Numbered from the stretch's first letter, positions 45,106 through 55,284 are shown. The stretch: DNA of 64,000 bases from Mesorhizobium amorphae (GCF_014843845.1 NZ_JHQS01000023.1:1-64000); one strand, 5' to 3'. Translations and numbers: made by a program. The notes: a model not told the origin generated them from the letters alone.

Positions 45106-46632
45106 TTAGTCTACGGAACGTGAGATCTTGGGATCGGAGATGTCCGCCCAGATGGTCTTGAGCTCGGTATACTGGTCGTGGGCATGCAAAGACTTGTCGC
45201 GACCGCCGAAGCCAGAGAGCTTAAACCCGCCGAACGGCGTCGTGATGTCTCCTTCCCCATAGCAGTTGATCGTAACGGTTCCCGCCCGAATATCCCGTGC
45301 AATTCGATGCGCCTTGCCGATGTTAGCGGTAAAGATCGAGGCGGCGAGCCCATACTCGGTATCGTTGGCGACCCGCACCGCCTCGTCGGCGTTAGCGACC
45401 GTGATGATTGAAAGAACAGGCCCGAAAATCTCCTCGCGGGCGATCGTCATTTCCGGCCTTACGTCATCGAAAATGGTGGGCTCGATGAAGAAACCTTTGC
45501 CCTGCTTGTGAGCACTGCCACCCACCACGACCTTGGCTCCTTCTGTGCGACCTTTCTTGATATAACCCATGATACGGTCGAACTGCTCTTTCGACACGAT
45601 TGCGCCTAGTCGGTTTGCCGGATCCAGCGGATCTCCCAGTGGCCATTCGTGGAGCTTGTGGAGAATGGTCTCGACCAACTTAGCCTTGATCTTCTCGTGC
45701 ACGATTACTCGCGACGTGGACGAGCAATTCTCTCCCATATTCCAAAACGCCGCTTGGGTCACATGTTGCGCGACCACGTCGATGTGTTCGGCGTCGTCCA
45801 GGACTATGCAAGGGTTCTTGCCGCCGCACTCCAGTACAACGCGCTTCAGGTTAGATCTTGCCGAATATTCCAGGAATTTTCGTCCGACGTCGGTGGAGCC
45901 TGTAAAAGCGACCATATCGATGTCGGCATGCATACCAAGCTCTCGGCCGGTAATTTCACCAGGCCCTGGCACAACTTGCAGCACTCCTGCCGGGATGCCG
46001 GCTTCGAGAGCGAGCTCCGCAACGCGCAGGGTAGACATGTTGGTCTGCTCCGCGGGTTTGATAATAACTGAGTTCCCGGTGGCAAGCGCTGGTCCGATTT
46101 TCCAGGCCAGCATCAAAATTGGGAAGTTCCATGGCAGCACGCAGGCGACGACGCCAAGCGGCTGACGAACGATCATCGAGACCACGTCATCGCCGGACGG
46201 CGATGTCTGGCCGTAGAGCTTGTCGGTCGCTTCGGCGTGCCATTCGAGGCAATGGAGAGCTTCCGGGATATCGATGGTCTCCACGTCAAAAATAGGCTTC
46301 CCGCTTTCGAGCGCCTCAAGGACGGCCAGCTCGTGGATGTTATGCTCCAGTAGTTTGACCAGACGCCGCATAACGCGCTTGCGCTCGCTCGGATGCGCTC
46401 TCGACCAGATGCCGCGCTCAAACGCCAAGCGCGCTTTTTCCACGGCTAGGTCGACATCGGCTTTGCCGCATGAAGCGATCTTGGCGATCACCTGCCCAGT
46501 TGCTGGATTGATGGTCTCAAAAGTCTCGCCGGATTGCGCGGCGCGCGCCTTACCATCAATAACGGCGTTCGTGGGCAGCGGCAGGCTTTTTGCCAGGTTG
46601 TTGTATTCCTCACGCGTTAATAGCGATGACAT
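45106..46632 (-). CDS. Aldehyde dehydrogenase (PuuC/AldA-like)
   Basis: A 508-residue ALDH superfamily enzyme. The cofactor-binding segment is VVACVLPWNFPILMLAWKIGPALATGN, the general base is Glu268 in VLECGGKNP and the catalytic cysteine is Cys303 in NMGENCSSTSR. The closing motif TPFGGFKLSGFGGRDKS is present. It overlaps the end of the DapA-family gene by 23 bases and is followed by the FAD oxidase gene, so it lies in one operon. In hydroxyproline breakdown the corresponding step is oxidation of 2-oxoglutarate semialdehyde. Gamma-aminobutyraldehyde-type substrates are an alternative. Confidence 0.93.
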   Translation of the reverse strand: MSSLLTREEYNNLAKSLPLPTNAVIDGKARAAQSGETFETINPATGQVIAKIASCGKADVDLAVEKARLAFERGIWSRAHPSERKRVMRRLVKLLEHNIHELAVLEALESGKPIFDVETIDIPEALHCLEWHAEATDKLYGQTSPSGDDVVSMIVRQPLGVVACVLPWNFPILMLAWKIGPALATGNSVIIKPAEQTNMSTLRVAELALEAGIPAGVLQVVPGPGEITGRELGMHADIDMVAFTGSTDVGRKFLEYSARSNLKRVVLECGGKNPCIVLDDAEHIDVVAQHVTQAAFWNMGENCSSTSRVIVHEKIKAKLVETILHKLHEWPLGDPLDPANRLGAIVSKEQFDRIMGYIKKGRTEGAKVVVGGSAHKQGKGFFIEPTIFDDVRPEMTIAREEIFGPVLSIITVANADEAVRVANDTEYGLAASIFTANIGKAHRIARDIRAGTVTINCYGEGDITTPFGGFKLSGFGGRDKSLHAHDQYTELKTIWADISDPKISRSVD

Positions 46633-47554
46633 TCTCAGAAACCTTCTTCTGGGGTTTGCCCACGATCGATGCGATCACTGCTTTCAAGGTCCGAATGGTG
46701 ACTTCCAGTTCACGCTTCTGGGACTCATCGAGGTCGCGCATCGGCCGACGAACGGGTCCGGCTGGCAGGCCTGCCAGCTCGCAACCATACTTGATGCTCT
46801 GAACAAACTTGCCGCCCTGCTCCAGCACCCGCATGAGGGGTAACAGCGCCGACATGATCTGCCGGCCTTTTACGTAATCGTTTTCAATGACGCAGGCATT
46901 GTAGAGAGCAAGATGCTCCTCGGGCAGACAATTGCCTGCGCCGCAAACCCAACCTTTGGCACCCCATGCGAAGAACTCCAGCGCTTGATCATCCATGCCG
47001 CAGAACAGATCGATGTGCGGGTAGTCCCGGGCTAGCGCATGGAGCTGGTTCATGCTGCCGCTGGATTCTTTGATGGCGCAGAAATTGGTACTGCGGCCAA
47101 CCCTGTCGAGGAACTCGAAATCCATCATTGTGCCGGTCCGGCCGGGATAGTTGTAGAGCATGACAGGCAAATTGACGGCTTTGTCGATGGACAGTGCGTG
47201 GTTGGCCAACTCGAGTTGGGTGGGCACGGCGTAGTAGGGCGATCCGATGAGGATGCCATCGTATTTCAAGTCGCGAGCCAACAGCCCGTATTCGATGCAA
47301 TCTTCGGTTCGGATTGCACCAATGCCGGCGATCAGAGGAAGACGCCCATTGACGATCGTTCTTGCGAGCTTGAGCAATCCCACGCGCTCATCGCGGGTTT
47401 GTGAATAATACTCGCCCGTCGTTCCGCCCACGATGATTGCATGAACCCCAGATGACACTAGGTGTTCGAGCATGGTGCAAAAACCGTCGCGGTCTATCGA
47501 CCCGTCCGCGTGAAGGGGCGTGGTGACCGGTGGTATGACGCCTTCGAAGGACAT
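46610..47554 (-). CDS. DapA-family class I aldolase/deaminase
   Basis: A 314-residue TIM-barrel enzyme of the dihydrodipicolinate synthase/N-acetylneuraminate lyase family. The substrate-carboxylate loop is GGTTGE (residues 43-48), the catalytic tyrosine is Tyr134 in LYNYPGRTG, and the Schiff-base lysine is Lys162 in AIKESSG. Family members include the 1-pyrroline-4-hydroxy-2-carboxylate deaminase of D-hydroxyproline breakdown, which would fit beside an ALDH, a flavin oxidase and an HpbD-like epimerase. That assignment is inference. Other 2-keto-acid lyases have the same residues. It is the first gene of the operon and has a copy of the 23-bp palindrome 69 bases upstream. Confidence 0.92.
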   Translation of the reverse strand: MSFEGVIPPVTTPLHADGSIDRDGFCTMLEHLVSSGVHAIIVGGTTGEYYSQTRDERVGLLKLARTIVNGRLPLIAGIGAIRTEDCIEYGLLARDLKYDGILIGSPYYAVPTQLELANHALSIDKAVNLPVMLYNYPGRTGTMMDFEFLDRVGRSTNFCAIKESSGSMNQLHALARDYPHIDLFCGMDDQALEFFAWGAKGWVCGAGNCLPEEHLALYNACVIENDYVKGRQIMSALLPLMRVLEQGGKFVQSIKYGCELAGLPAGPVRRPMRDLDESQKRELEVTIRTLKAVIASIVGKPQKKVSENVIAINA

Positions 47555-47622
47555 GCGCCTGGCTCCAATTCGGCTTTGCTCTGAATTCTATATGCGAGGA
47601 AGCAGCGGTAGACATCCGAAAC

Positions 47623-47645
47623 AAAATCACTAGGCAGATTACTTT
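47623..47645 (-). promoter_or_regulatory. Diverged copy of the 23-bp palindromic operator, upstream of the DapA-family gene
   Basis: Read on the minus strand this is AAAGTAAT-CTGCCTA-GTGATTTT, preceded by GCGCAAA. It matches the three better copies (55481, 59774, 60441) in the GCGCAAA flank and in most core positions, but its arms are not perfectly complementary. It is placed 69-91 bases before the start of the DapA-family gene and 164 bases before the divergent enoyl-CoA hydratase gene, as an operator would be. Confidence 0.55.
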
Positions 47646-47808
47646 TTTGCGCTCTCCCAATCCTGAGGAGTGATGCTATCGCTGACCTTCGAACCTCTGC
47701 AGCTGCGACTTTGGATACGACATGAAGTAGGCTTGCCGGTGTCGGGCTGGGGCCGCTGAGCTCGAGATAGTCCGCTGTCCAGTAGTTAACCGCCGAAGGA
47801 AGAGTTTG

Positions 47809-48651
47809 ATGGACCTAATTACCCCTGAGACCACCGAGTATGAGCACCTCCTGTATGAGGTGGATGCGGAACACGTCTGCTGGCTGACTTTGAATCGGCC
47901 AGAGAAAATCAACGCCATGAATGAGCGTCTCATCGCTGAGCTCCGGGCTGGGCTTCTTCGTGCTGACCAAGATGAAAATGTGAATGTGATGGTTATTCGC
48001 GGCGCCGGCCGCGGATTCTGCTCAGGCCACGATCTCGATGAAGATACGGCCGATGATCGCTCTTCCATTTATGATTATCGCATGAAGTACATTCGTCAGT
48101 TTGAGCAATTCACGACCCCTTGGACCGTCAGCAAGCCGGTTATTGCTTCCGTCCATAAGTATGCGATCGGCAAGGGATTTGAGCTGTCTCTCTTCTGCGA
48201 CGTCACCATCGTCACTTCGGATACCAAGATGGGCTATAGCGAAGTTCGCTACGCCCTGTCCGGTCATTGCATGTTTATGCCCTGGCTCGTGAACATGAAG
48301 AGCGCAAAGGACATTCTGCTCACAGGACGTGAAGTGTCGGCAAAAGAAGCCAAGGAGATGGGACTGGTCACCGAGGTTGTGGCGCCAGAGGACCTTCACG
48401 AAGCCACCCGCCGAAAGGCCACGCTCATGGCGCGAATGCCGCGCGAAATGCAACGGATGCACAAGATGTATCTCAATCGCGTTTACGAAATGCAAGGTCT
48501 GAAGAGCGCGACTGACTTCTACCTCGAGCAGGTAGCAATCATGGGCGCACAGCCGCTTCCCGAGTACGTCGAGTTAACCAAGATGACAATTGAAAAGGGC
48601 TTGAGAGCAGCATTGGACCACGCGCAAGCCCGATATCAAGGACTCGATTGA
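47809..48651 (+). CDS. Enoyl-CoA hydratase/isomerase family protein
   Basis: A 280-residue crotonase-fold protein. WLTLNRPEKINAMNERLIAEL is the N-terminal signature, RGAGRGFCSGHDL forms the first oxyanion-hole region, and GKGFELSLFCDVTIVTSDTKMGYSEVRY forms the second. The usual catalytic glutamates must be checked by alignment. Start at ATG 47809 with a GGAAGAG-like site is preferred over TTG 47806. It is divergent from the DapA-family operon and shares the promoter region holding the diverged palindrome. Followed by a short unassigned reading (about 48648-48845) and the frameshifted enolase-superfamily gene. Acyl-CoA substrate unknown. Confidence 0.9.
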   Translation: MDLITPETTEYEHLLYEVDAEHVCWLTLNRPEKINAMNERLIAELRAGLLRADQDENVNVMVIRGAGRGFCSGHDLDEDTADDRSSIYDYRMKYIRQFEQFTTPWTVSKPVIASVHKYAIGKGFELSLFCDVTIVTSDTKMGYSEVRYALSGHCMFMPWLVNMKSAKDILLTGREVSAKEAKEMGLVTEVVAPEDLHEATRRKATLMARMPREMQRMHKMYLNRVYEMQGLKSATDFYLEQVAIMGAQPLPEYVELTKMTIEKGLRAALDHAQARYQGLD

Positions 48652-48825
48652 CGAATGAAGCCGGAGCTCGGGCAGTCGCCGCCGACATGGTCGGCAAGAC
48701 CTTGATCGTCAACGAGGTGCTGCGCTGGAGTGACACCGGATTCGACGTGGCTTCGAGGATACACCGCGAGGCCGCTCGCGACCAACATCCGCGCCGTGTG
48801 CCGAAAACTGACAAAAGAGTGCCTA

Positions 48826-49952
48826 ATGCGCAATCAACCGAATAACGCTCTACTCAGTGCCAGTGCATGTGGGCATGAACCTGACGCGGTATGTTGCGAG
48901 CCAGTTCATCGATCCCGCCTTGGACGACTTGGTCGTCAAAATCGAGACGGACAGCGGTCTAGTAGGCTGGGGGGAGGTCTCGTCGGCTCCGCCCTTCTAT
49001 CTTCCGGAGCTTTCCGCCGGCGCGCGGGAGGGTATCGTCCATGTCTCGCCAGTCGTGCTGGGCCGCGATCCGCGGCAAACTGCGGCGATCCTTCACGATA
49101 TCTCCGTGGCCCTCCGGGGCCATGGAAATGCCAAAACCGGCTTGGAAATGGCCCCGTTGGAATTGGCGGCCAAGGCGCACGGCATTCCTCTAGTGGATCT
49201 TTGGGGCGGTCGGGTAGCTCAGAGCCTTCCGGTTCTGTCCGTCGTCCGTATTGGCACGCGCGAGCAGACGCTCGCTTCTTTCGAAGCAGAACGGGCCAAG
49301 GGCTATGCGCGATTTCAGATCAAGGTGGGAGGTGGCGAAGCCCATCGGGATATAGCGACGATCCGCATGGTGCAGGAGATGGCGTTGCCCCACGAGCGTG
49401 TCTGGTACGATCCAAACCGTGGATGGCTTGTCGATGACGCAATCCGCATCATCTCGGCTGTCCGGCATCTTTCTCTCATGAGCGAAAATCCCTGCGAGAG
49501 CTACGAGGAATGTCGAACTGTCGCCAGGCGAACTGGGATTCCGATAATGCTGGACGAAGTACTCGACAGTCCTCGTCGCTTTCTCGAGGGCGGTTCAAGA
49601 CGGCGTACTAGACGTCGCCTCGCTGAAAACCTCGTGCGTTGGGGGAATAGAGGCAACGCGGCAGGCGATGGGTTTGGCAAAAATACTTGGAGTTCCCGTG
49701 CGCATCGAGGATTTTCACGGCGCAGGGATTCTTTTGGCGTGCGTCACTCACATGGCGCACACTCTGCCGCGCAACCTGGTATTTGGACTCTACAACTATG
49801 TCGGCGATGAATTGCCGGTGGTAAAAAACCCATTGCCGGTGATTGCTGGCGAGATCCGGCTTCCGGACGATTGCGGTCCTGGCCTGGGTGTTGAGGTTAA
49901 TGAGGCAATTCTAAAGGATCCGGTAGCCGTCATCGAAGCGTCCCACGCCTGA
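48826..49952 (+). pseudogene. Second enolase-superfamily (mandelate racemase/MLE-like) gene, frameshifted twice
   Basis: The body from about 48857 reads ITLYSVPVHVGMN with LVGWGEVSSAPPFY, and FQIKVGGGEAH carries the first catalytic lysine. Ligands follow in WYDPNRG and SENPCES. Near 49588 one extra G in a GGG run shifts the frame. In the next frame the gene continues VASLKTSCVGG with the second lysine, then VRIEDFHGAG and ends at 49952. The N-terminus also seems shifted by one base at ATG 48826, since INRITLYSV lies out of frame with it. The arrangement of the two lysines fits a racemase or epimerase like HpbD. It is downstream of the enoyl-CoA hydratase gene. Confidence 0.8.
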
Positions 49953-50119
49953 CGCGCGGGATCGATCTAAACTAGCCGCGAAGCTCGATGTGAGGAACGG
50001 ACGCTAGCATTGCGAGCCTGCATCGTCGTCGTTGATCAAGAGAAACCTGGTTTCGACCGGTGGCCCGTTGAGGATATCTGCTTCCCCATGAGAGAGCAGG
50101 GATGAGAAGGAGTTTCAAA

Positions 50120-51574
50120 GTGAGGTTCCAGCCAAAGGCAAGCCATTTTATTGACGGCGAATATGTCGAGAGCACAGCGGGCCAGCCGATCGATGTTATC
50201 TACCCAGCCACGGGTGAGACGATCGCTCGACTTCGGGCCGCGACGCCTGCCGTTGTTGAAAGGGCGCTGCAATCAGCAACGGCCGCTCGGAAGAATTGGG
50301 CTGCTATGACCGGAACCGAGCGAGGACGCGTCCTGCGTCGTGCCGCCGAAATCTTGCGCGCCCGCAACTATGATCTATCGGTGCTTGAGACCCACGACAC
50401 CGGCAAGCCTATTCAGGAAACCACGGTAGCAGATGCGTCCGCCGGCGCCGACGCGCTGGAGTATTTCGGCGGGCTCGCCGGCAGCCTGACTGGCGAGTAT
50501 ATTCCGCTCGCCAATGGGGACTTTGCCTACACGATACGAGAGCCGCTTGGCGTTTGCGTTGGTATAGGCGCCTGGAATTACCCCATTCAGATCGCCTGTT
50601 TCAAAGCGGCACCCGCGCTGACCTGCGGCAACGTGATGGTATTCAAACCATCCGAAACGACACCGCTCTCGGCACTGAAGCTCGCCGAGGCGCTAATGGA
50701 AGCTGGCGCTCCGAAGGGCATCTTCAACGTCGTACAGGGCTATGGCGATGTGGGGGCAGCACTTGTATCCGATCGCCGCGTGGCGAAAGTGTCATTGACA
50801 GGGTCGGTCCCCACCGGTCGCAAGGTGTACGCGGCTGCAGCAGAGGGGATGAAACATGTGACTATGGAACTTGGCGGTAAGTCGCCTTTGATTATTTTCG
50901 ACGATGCTGATCTCGACAACGCAGTAAGTGGCGCCATCATAGGAAACTTCTACTCATCGGGGCAGATTTGCTCAAATGGCACTCGTGTGTTCGTGCAACG
51001 AGGGATTAAGACCGCGTTCCTCGATCGGCTTTCGGCAAGGCTTGCCACGGCGAAAATCGGCGATCCCATGGATCCGGAAGTGAACTTGGGACCTATGGTG
51101 AGCGAACGCCAGATGGAAATCGTGAAGGCCTATATTGCCAAAGGGATTGAGGAAGGGGCGCGGCTCGCCTATGGGGGGCGCCAACTGGATCGACCAGGTT
51201 TCTACCTCGAGCCGACGGTCTTCGCTGACGTAGCAGATGGGATGGCAATAGCACGGGAAGAGATTTTCGGTCCGGTTATGTCGGTTATGGATTTCGACAC
51301 GGAGGAGGAAGTGCTGGCACGGGCTAACGCTACCGAGTTCGGGCTGGCTGCAGGCGTGTTCACCAAGGATCTTTCGCGCGCCCACCGCGTGGCCAAAGAT
51401 TTTGAGGCCGGCACCTGCTATATCAACACATACAATCTTGCGCCGGCCGAAGCGCCCTTCGGCGGTTCAAAGCAGTCTGGAGTCGGCCGCGAAAACTCTA
51501 AGTTGGCGATCAACCACTTCAGTGAGATGAAGACCGTGTACGTCTCAATGAACGATCTGCGGGCTCCTTACTAG
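50120..51574 (+). CDS. betB: Betaine-aldehyde dehydrogenase-like ALDH
   Basis: A 484-residue ALDH close to Bet[17 protein letters not shown] starts like rhizobial BetB. The cofactor-binding stretch is [26 protein letters not shown], the base is in MELGGKSPL and the nucleophile in [12 protein letters not shown]. The ending [16 protein letters not shown] is intact. BetB oxidises betaine aldehyde to glycine betaine with NAD. I prefer the GTG start at 50120, which has AAGGAG eight bases upstream, over ATG 50102. No betA or betI is adjacent, so another amino-aldehyde such as trimethylaminobutyraldehyde is possible. It fits the betaine-related cluster. Confidence 0.92.
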   Translation: MRFQPKASHFIDGEYVESTAGQPIDVIYPATGETIARLRAATPAVVERALQSATAARKNWAAMTGTERGRVLRRAAEILRARNYDLSVLETHDTGKPIQETTVADASAGADALEYFGGLAGSLTGEYIPLANGDFAYTIREPLGVCVGIGAWNYPIQIACFKAAPALTCGNVMVFKPSETTPLSALKLAEALMEAGAPKGIFNVVQGYGDVGAALVSDRRVAKVSLTGSVPTGRKVYAAAAEGMKHVTMELGGKSPLIIFDDADLDNAVSGAIIGNFYSSGQICSNGTRVFVQRGIKTAFLDRLSARLATAKIGDPMDPEVNLGPMVSERQMEIVKAYIAKGIEEGARLAYGGRQLDRPGFYLEPTVFADVADGMAIAREEIFGPVMSVMDFDTEEEVLARANATEFGLAAGVFTKDLSRAHRVAKDFEAGTCYINTYNLAPAEAPFGGSKQSGVGRENSKLAINHFSEMKTVYVSMNDLRAPY

Positions 51575-51828
51575 CGCGAAAGCTGGCGCGATTTCTGCCG
51601 TTCGTCAGTCAAGCGCGCTGCCAGGCGTCCGTCACCGCTGACCGATTGTCCGTCACCAAAGAGAAATCGCCTGGCGGATCGCGATGGCGGTTCGATGACA
51701 GCTGCGCGGATCTAGCGGGAGCTCGTTACAAAACCACAGCGGCGTTGAGGGCTACGACCGCCGAGATCCGGACCGGAGCGCGCCTGCTGCCAGATTGGTA
51801 GCCTCTGGCGGCACGGAAATGCTGCCGC

Positions 51829-52683
51829 CTAATCCTTCAGCCCACTTGCCGAGTGCAGAAACCAATCCACGACCATATTGATGCCAACTGCGAGCAGCGC
51901 AATCGCACCAGCCGGCAGCAGTGGCGTGACATCACCATAGACAATCAAAGTGGCAGTATCACGAACCATAGAACCCCAATCGGCGGTTGGGGGCTGAATG
52001 CCGAGGCCGAGAAAGGAGAGACCGCTGATAAGCAGGAACACAAAACAAAACCGCAGGCCGAACTCAGCTATGAGGGTCGGAGCAATGTTCGGTAGGATCT
52101 CTCGGGTCATTATCCAGATCGGTCCTTCACCGCGGAGCCTCGCCACTTCGACGTAGTCCGAAGCGGCGGCGTTGACCCCTACGGCCCGCGTGAGCCGAAA
52201 AACGCTAGTTGAATCCAGAACGGCAATGACAATTATGAGCGTTGGAATCGAGGTGCCAAAGATAGACAGAAGGAGTAGCGCGAAAATTAGTTGAGGTATC
52301 GACATCAAAACATCGATGAGGCGTGAGAGGATCTGGTCCGTCCACCCTCCGAAGGTGGCGGCAGTCAATCCGGCCGAAGCGCCAATGGAAAACGCGAAGA
52401 TCGTTGTCATCAACGCGATCCCGATCGTGTTGCGAGCTCCGAACACGAGCCGGGTGAACATGTCGCGCCCGAGATTGTCGGTGCCGAGCCAAAAGCGAGC
52501 GCTCCATGGTTCGAATTGCGTCCCGACAATTTCGGCTTCACCGTAAGGAGCCAAGTGCGGAGCAAGAAGGGCTGTCAGCACATAGAGTGTGATCACTGCG
52601 ATTCCGAACTTTGCGCTTAGCGGTGCTGAAACGAATTTACTCGCTCCAGTCTTAATGATCCTCGGTGGGTGCAGCATTGTCAT
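51829..52683 (-). CDS. ABC transporter permease, DppC type
   Basis: A 284-residue permease with six membrane segments. Typical marks are FWLGTDNLGRDMFTRLVFGARN, the EAA-like loop YVEVARLRGEGPIWIMTREILPNIAPT, and LSFLGLGIQPPTADWGSM. It is the third gene of the binding protein-permease-permease set running leftwards from 55284. It begins 36 bases after the preceding permease. The set has no ATPase, unlike the operon at 2013-7476. Confidence 0.92.
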   Translation of the reverse strand: MTMLHPPRIIKTGASKFVSAPLSAKFGIAVITLYVLTALLAPHLAPYGEAEIVGTQFEPWSARFWLGTDNLGRDMFTRLVFGARNTIGIALMTTIFAFSIGASAGLTAATFGGWTDQILSRLIDVLMSIPQLIFALLLLSIFGTSIPTLIIVIAVLDSTSVFRLTRAVGVNAAASDYVEVARLRGEGPIWIMTREILPNIAPTLIAEFGLRFCFVFLLISGLSFLGLGIQPPTADWGSMVRDTATLIVYGDVTPLLPAGAIALLAVGINMVVDWFLHSASGLKD

Positions 52684-52719
52684 GGGGGTTAGCTCAACGG
52701 CCGTCGATTGAAGGTGTTG

Positions 52720-53676
52720 TTACTTCGGATGCATCAGGCGCGGATTCATGATTATCGATAGTACGTCGGCCATTAGATTGAGTAGAACATACGTTGACGC
52801 GAATATAAGACTGCAGGCCTGGACAACCGGAACGTCTCTCTTCTGCACCGAATCGACAATGAGCTGCCCAAGTCCCGGATAAACGAATACGACCTCAACG
52901 ACCACGACGCCGGTAATGAGATATGCAAGGTTGAGGACCACGACAGTAGCGATCGGCGCCAGTGCATTAGGCAACGCATGTCTGACAAGGACGCGCCACT
53001 CCGGGAGACCTTTGAGTCGCGCTGTCTCGATATACTGATTGCCCAGCAGATTGACGATTGAGGTTCTTGTCATCCTCATCATATGGGCCAGCACCACCAC
53101 CGCAAGGGTGAGCGCTGGCAGGGCGATGGCAGTCAGACGTCCAAGGAAGCTCGTGCTAGAATCGACGTCGGAGAGGCTAGGAAAGACGGCAACATGAACA
53201 GCGAGGATCAAGATAAGGATGTAAGCGACGAAAAACTCAGGGAATGAAATAGAAGCAAGTGTAACTACATTTATTGCACGATCAATGAACGTGTTCCTGT
53301 AGACCGCGGCCACGATCCCCCCAAGTAGAGCCAGAGGAACCGAAATCACTGCAGCACTCACGGCGAGGACCAAAGTATTAAAAAGCCGCGGCCTAATGAG
53401 TTCAGCTATGTCCCTGCCGCTGGCGAGCGCCGTCCCAAAGTTCCCGCGCAGTATCGACCCGAGCCAGTCGAGGTAGCGCAGGTAGACCGGCATATCGAGT
53501 CCGAGGCTCTTGCGGAGCGCTGCAACGGCCTCGGGCGTCGCCGACTGCCCAAGTAGTTCAGTGGCGACATCGCCAGGAAGGAGTTGAACCCCGGCGAAAA
53601 TGATGAGTGACACGATCCATAGGGTCAGCGCGCCTAAGGCGACACGCTGACCGATGATCTTTGCTATTGAAGTCAT
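52720..53676 (-). CDS. ABC transporter permease, DppB type
   Basis: A 318-residue permease. The N-terminal helix ALGALTLWIVSLIIFAGVQLLPGD, the LGLDMPVYLRYLDWLGSILRGNFGTAL block, and the EAA-like loop IETARLKGLPEWRVLVRHALPNALAP mark the DppB family. It starts 18 bases after the binding-protein stop. A 107-base relic of the start of a duplicate of this gene lies at 57872-57977. Confidence 0.92.
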   Translation of the reverse strand: MTSIAKIIGQRVALGALTLWIVSLIIFAGVQLLPGDVATELLGQSATPEAVAALRKSLGLDMPVYLRYLDWLGSILRGNFGTALASGRDIAELIRPRLFNTLVLAVSAAVISVPLALLGGIVAAVYRNTFIDRAINVVTLASISFPEFFVAYILILILAVHVAVFPSLSDVDSSTSFLGRLTAIALPALTLAVVVLAHMMRMTRTSIVNLLGNQYIETARLKGLPEWRVLVRHALPNALAPIATVVVLNLAYLITGVVVVEVVFVYPGLGQLIVDSVQKRDVPVVQACSLIFASTYVLLNLMADVLSIIMNPRLMHPK

Positions 53677-53694
53677 TGGTTGAACGGCGACTCC

Positions 53695-55284
53695 CTATAC
53701 ATCTGTGAACCACCAGCGCTCCGCGCAGCGGAAACTGTCCAGATCCCAATTAGACCCGATCTTGTTATGGCCGACTTTTCCCGACATCGCGTTGATGTAG
53801 TTCGCGAAGACGGGAATGACAGCGCCGCCGTCGTCTCTGCATAGGCTCTGCATCTCAGTGTACATCTCGAGCCGTTTGGCGTCATCGAGTTCGCCCCTTG
53901 CAGCTATCAGTAGTTCGTTGAAGCGGGGGTTCTTCCAATGCGTATCGTTCCAGGCTGCTCCAGCAGCATAGACTTGAGAGAACATCAAATCCGCTTTAGG
54001 TCGACCGACCCAGTAGTTTGTGCACCAAGGCTTCTTCATCCAGACGCTGTCATAATATCCGTCCGCGGGTTCGCGGACAACTTCAATGGTGATCCCTGCC
54101 TTAGCAGCGTCCTGCTGATAGAGCACTGCGGCGTCGACCGCGCCGGTGTACGCAGCATCGGAGGCGGACAACTTCAGCTTCAAGTTCGCCAGCCCGGCCT
54201 TCTTGAGATGGAAACGCGCCTTGTCCAGATCCTGCTCGCGTTGGGGCAGGTTCTTGGCGAAGAAGCGATTCGTGGCGGCAATTGGATGGTCGTTGCCGAG
54301 CTGTCCATAGCCGCGAAGCAGTGTATCCAGCAGCTGCTTCCGGTTGAGTGCATATTTAAGTGCCAGACGCACATCCACGATGTCGAATGGCGAGACATCG
54401 ACCAGCATCGGAAACTGGTAATGTTGGGTGCCGCGGACCGACGTGATCTCCAGGCTCTTATTTCGTTCCAAGAGATGTATGGTCTTCAAGTCGCACTTGT
54501 CCATTGCGTGGATCTGGCCGGTCGTCAGAGCGTTCGTTCGCGCAGCGACATCATGTATCGCTAGGACATCGAAGGACTCGAACCATGCCGCATTCGGCTT
54601 CCAATAGTTCGCAAACCGTTTGGATGTAGCCTTTACGCCGAAGTCGATGCCATCGAGAACATACCCACCGCAACCGACCCCAGAAAGGTCAGGTTTCCCA
54701 TCCTTGGCCGGCATGATCGCGAGCTGATAGTCTTCCAGGAGGTAGGGGAAATCTACGTTGGCTTCTTTTAGCGAGATAACAACGGTTCCCGAGCCATCGG
54801 AGCGGATTTCCTCGACAGCTTTGAAATCATCTTTTGCTCCGGACTTGGATTCCTCGCCACGATGGTGGTTGATTGAGGCGATCACGTCGTCGGCATCCAA
54901 GTTCTTGCCGTTGTGGAATTCGACGCCCTTCCGGAGCTTGAAAGTCCAGGTCTTAGCATCTTTCGAGGGTTCCCAGGATTCTGCAAGTTCTCCGATTAGA
55001 TTGCCGTCCGCATCCACCTCGGCGAGATAGCCATGCAGGCTGCGGGCGAATATGTACATAAAGGTTTCTAAGTATGTGGCCGGGTCAAGTGAATCGGAGG
55101 TGGAGCCGGAGCCAACGCCGATCTTGAAATGACCACCTTTCTTCGGCGTCGCATCTTGAGCGAACGACGGAAGAACGCCATTGGCCGAGCCGACCGCCAG
55201 CGCGCCGACAGCCGCTGCAGATTTGAGAAATCGCCTCCGGTCTACGGTCGAATTCAATACTTGTATTTCACCCCATTTGTTCAT
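53695..55284 (-). CDS. ABC transporter substrate-binding protein, family 5 (copy 1)
   Basis: About 529 residues with a twin-arginine signal (DRRRFLKSAAAVGALAVG) and cleavage near SFAQDA. The mature part has GGHFKIGVGSGSTSDSLDP, then ESWEPSKDAKTWTFKLRKGVEFHNGK, VDVRLALKYALNRKQLL and the final WDLDSFRCAERWW. The start at 55284 has AGAGAGGA upstream; an earlier frame start at 55377 is not supported. It is the first gene of the ATPase-less importer. A very similar copy lies at 57996-59585. A palindromic operator lies about 200 bases upstream. Ligand unknown; a betaine or peptide amide is plausible given the neighbourhood. Confidence 0.94.
   Translation of the reverse strand: MNKWGEIQVLNSTVDRRRFLKSAAAVGALAVGSANGVLPSFAQDATPKKGGHFKIGVGSGSTSDSLDPATYLETFMYIFARSLHGYLAEVDADGNLIGELAESWEPSKDAKTWTFKLRKGVEFHNGKNLDADDVIASINHHRGEESKSGAKDDFKAVEEIRSDGSGTVVISLKEANVDFPYLLEDYQLAIMPAKDGKPDLSGVGCGGYVLDGIDFGVKATSKRFANYWKPNAAWFESFDVLAIHDVAARTNALTTGQIHAMDKCDLKTIHLLERNKSLEITSVRGTQHYQFPMLVDVSPFDIVDVRLALKYALNRKQLLDTLLRGYGQLGNDHPIAATNRFFAKNLPQREQDLDKARFHLKKAGLANLKLKLSASDAAYTGAVDAAVLYQQDAAKAGITIEVVREPADGYYDSVWMKKPWCTNYWVGRPKADLMFSQVYAAGAAWNDTHWKNPRFNELLIAARGELDDAKRLEMYTEMQSLCRDDGGAVIPVFANYINAMSGKVGHNKIGSNWDLDSFRCAERWWFTDV

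Noticed and set aside
48648..48845. Separate small gene after the enoyl-CoA hydratase
   Set aside because: A 65-codon frame with a protein-like first half overlaps the hydratase stop, but I recognise no family and its end overlaps the start of the enolase-superfamily gene. At most it is a remnant.
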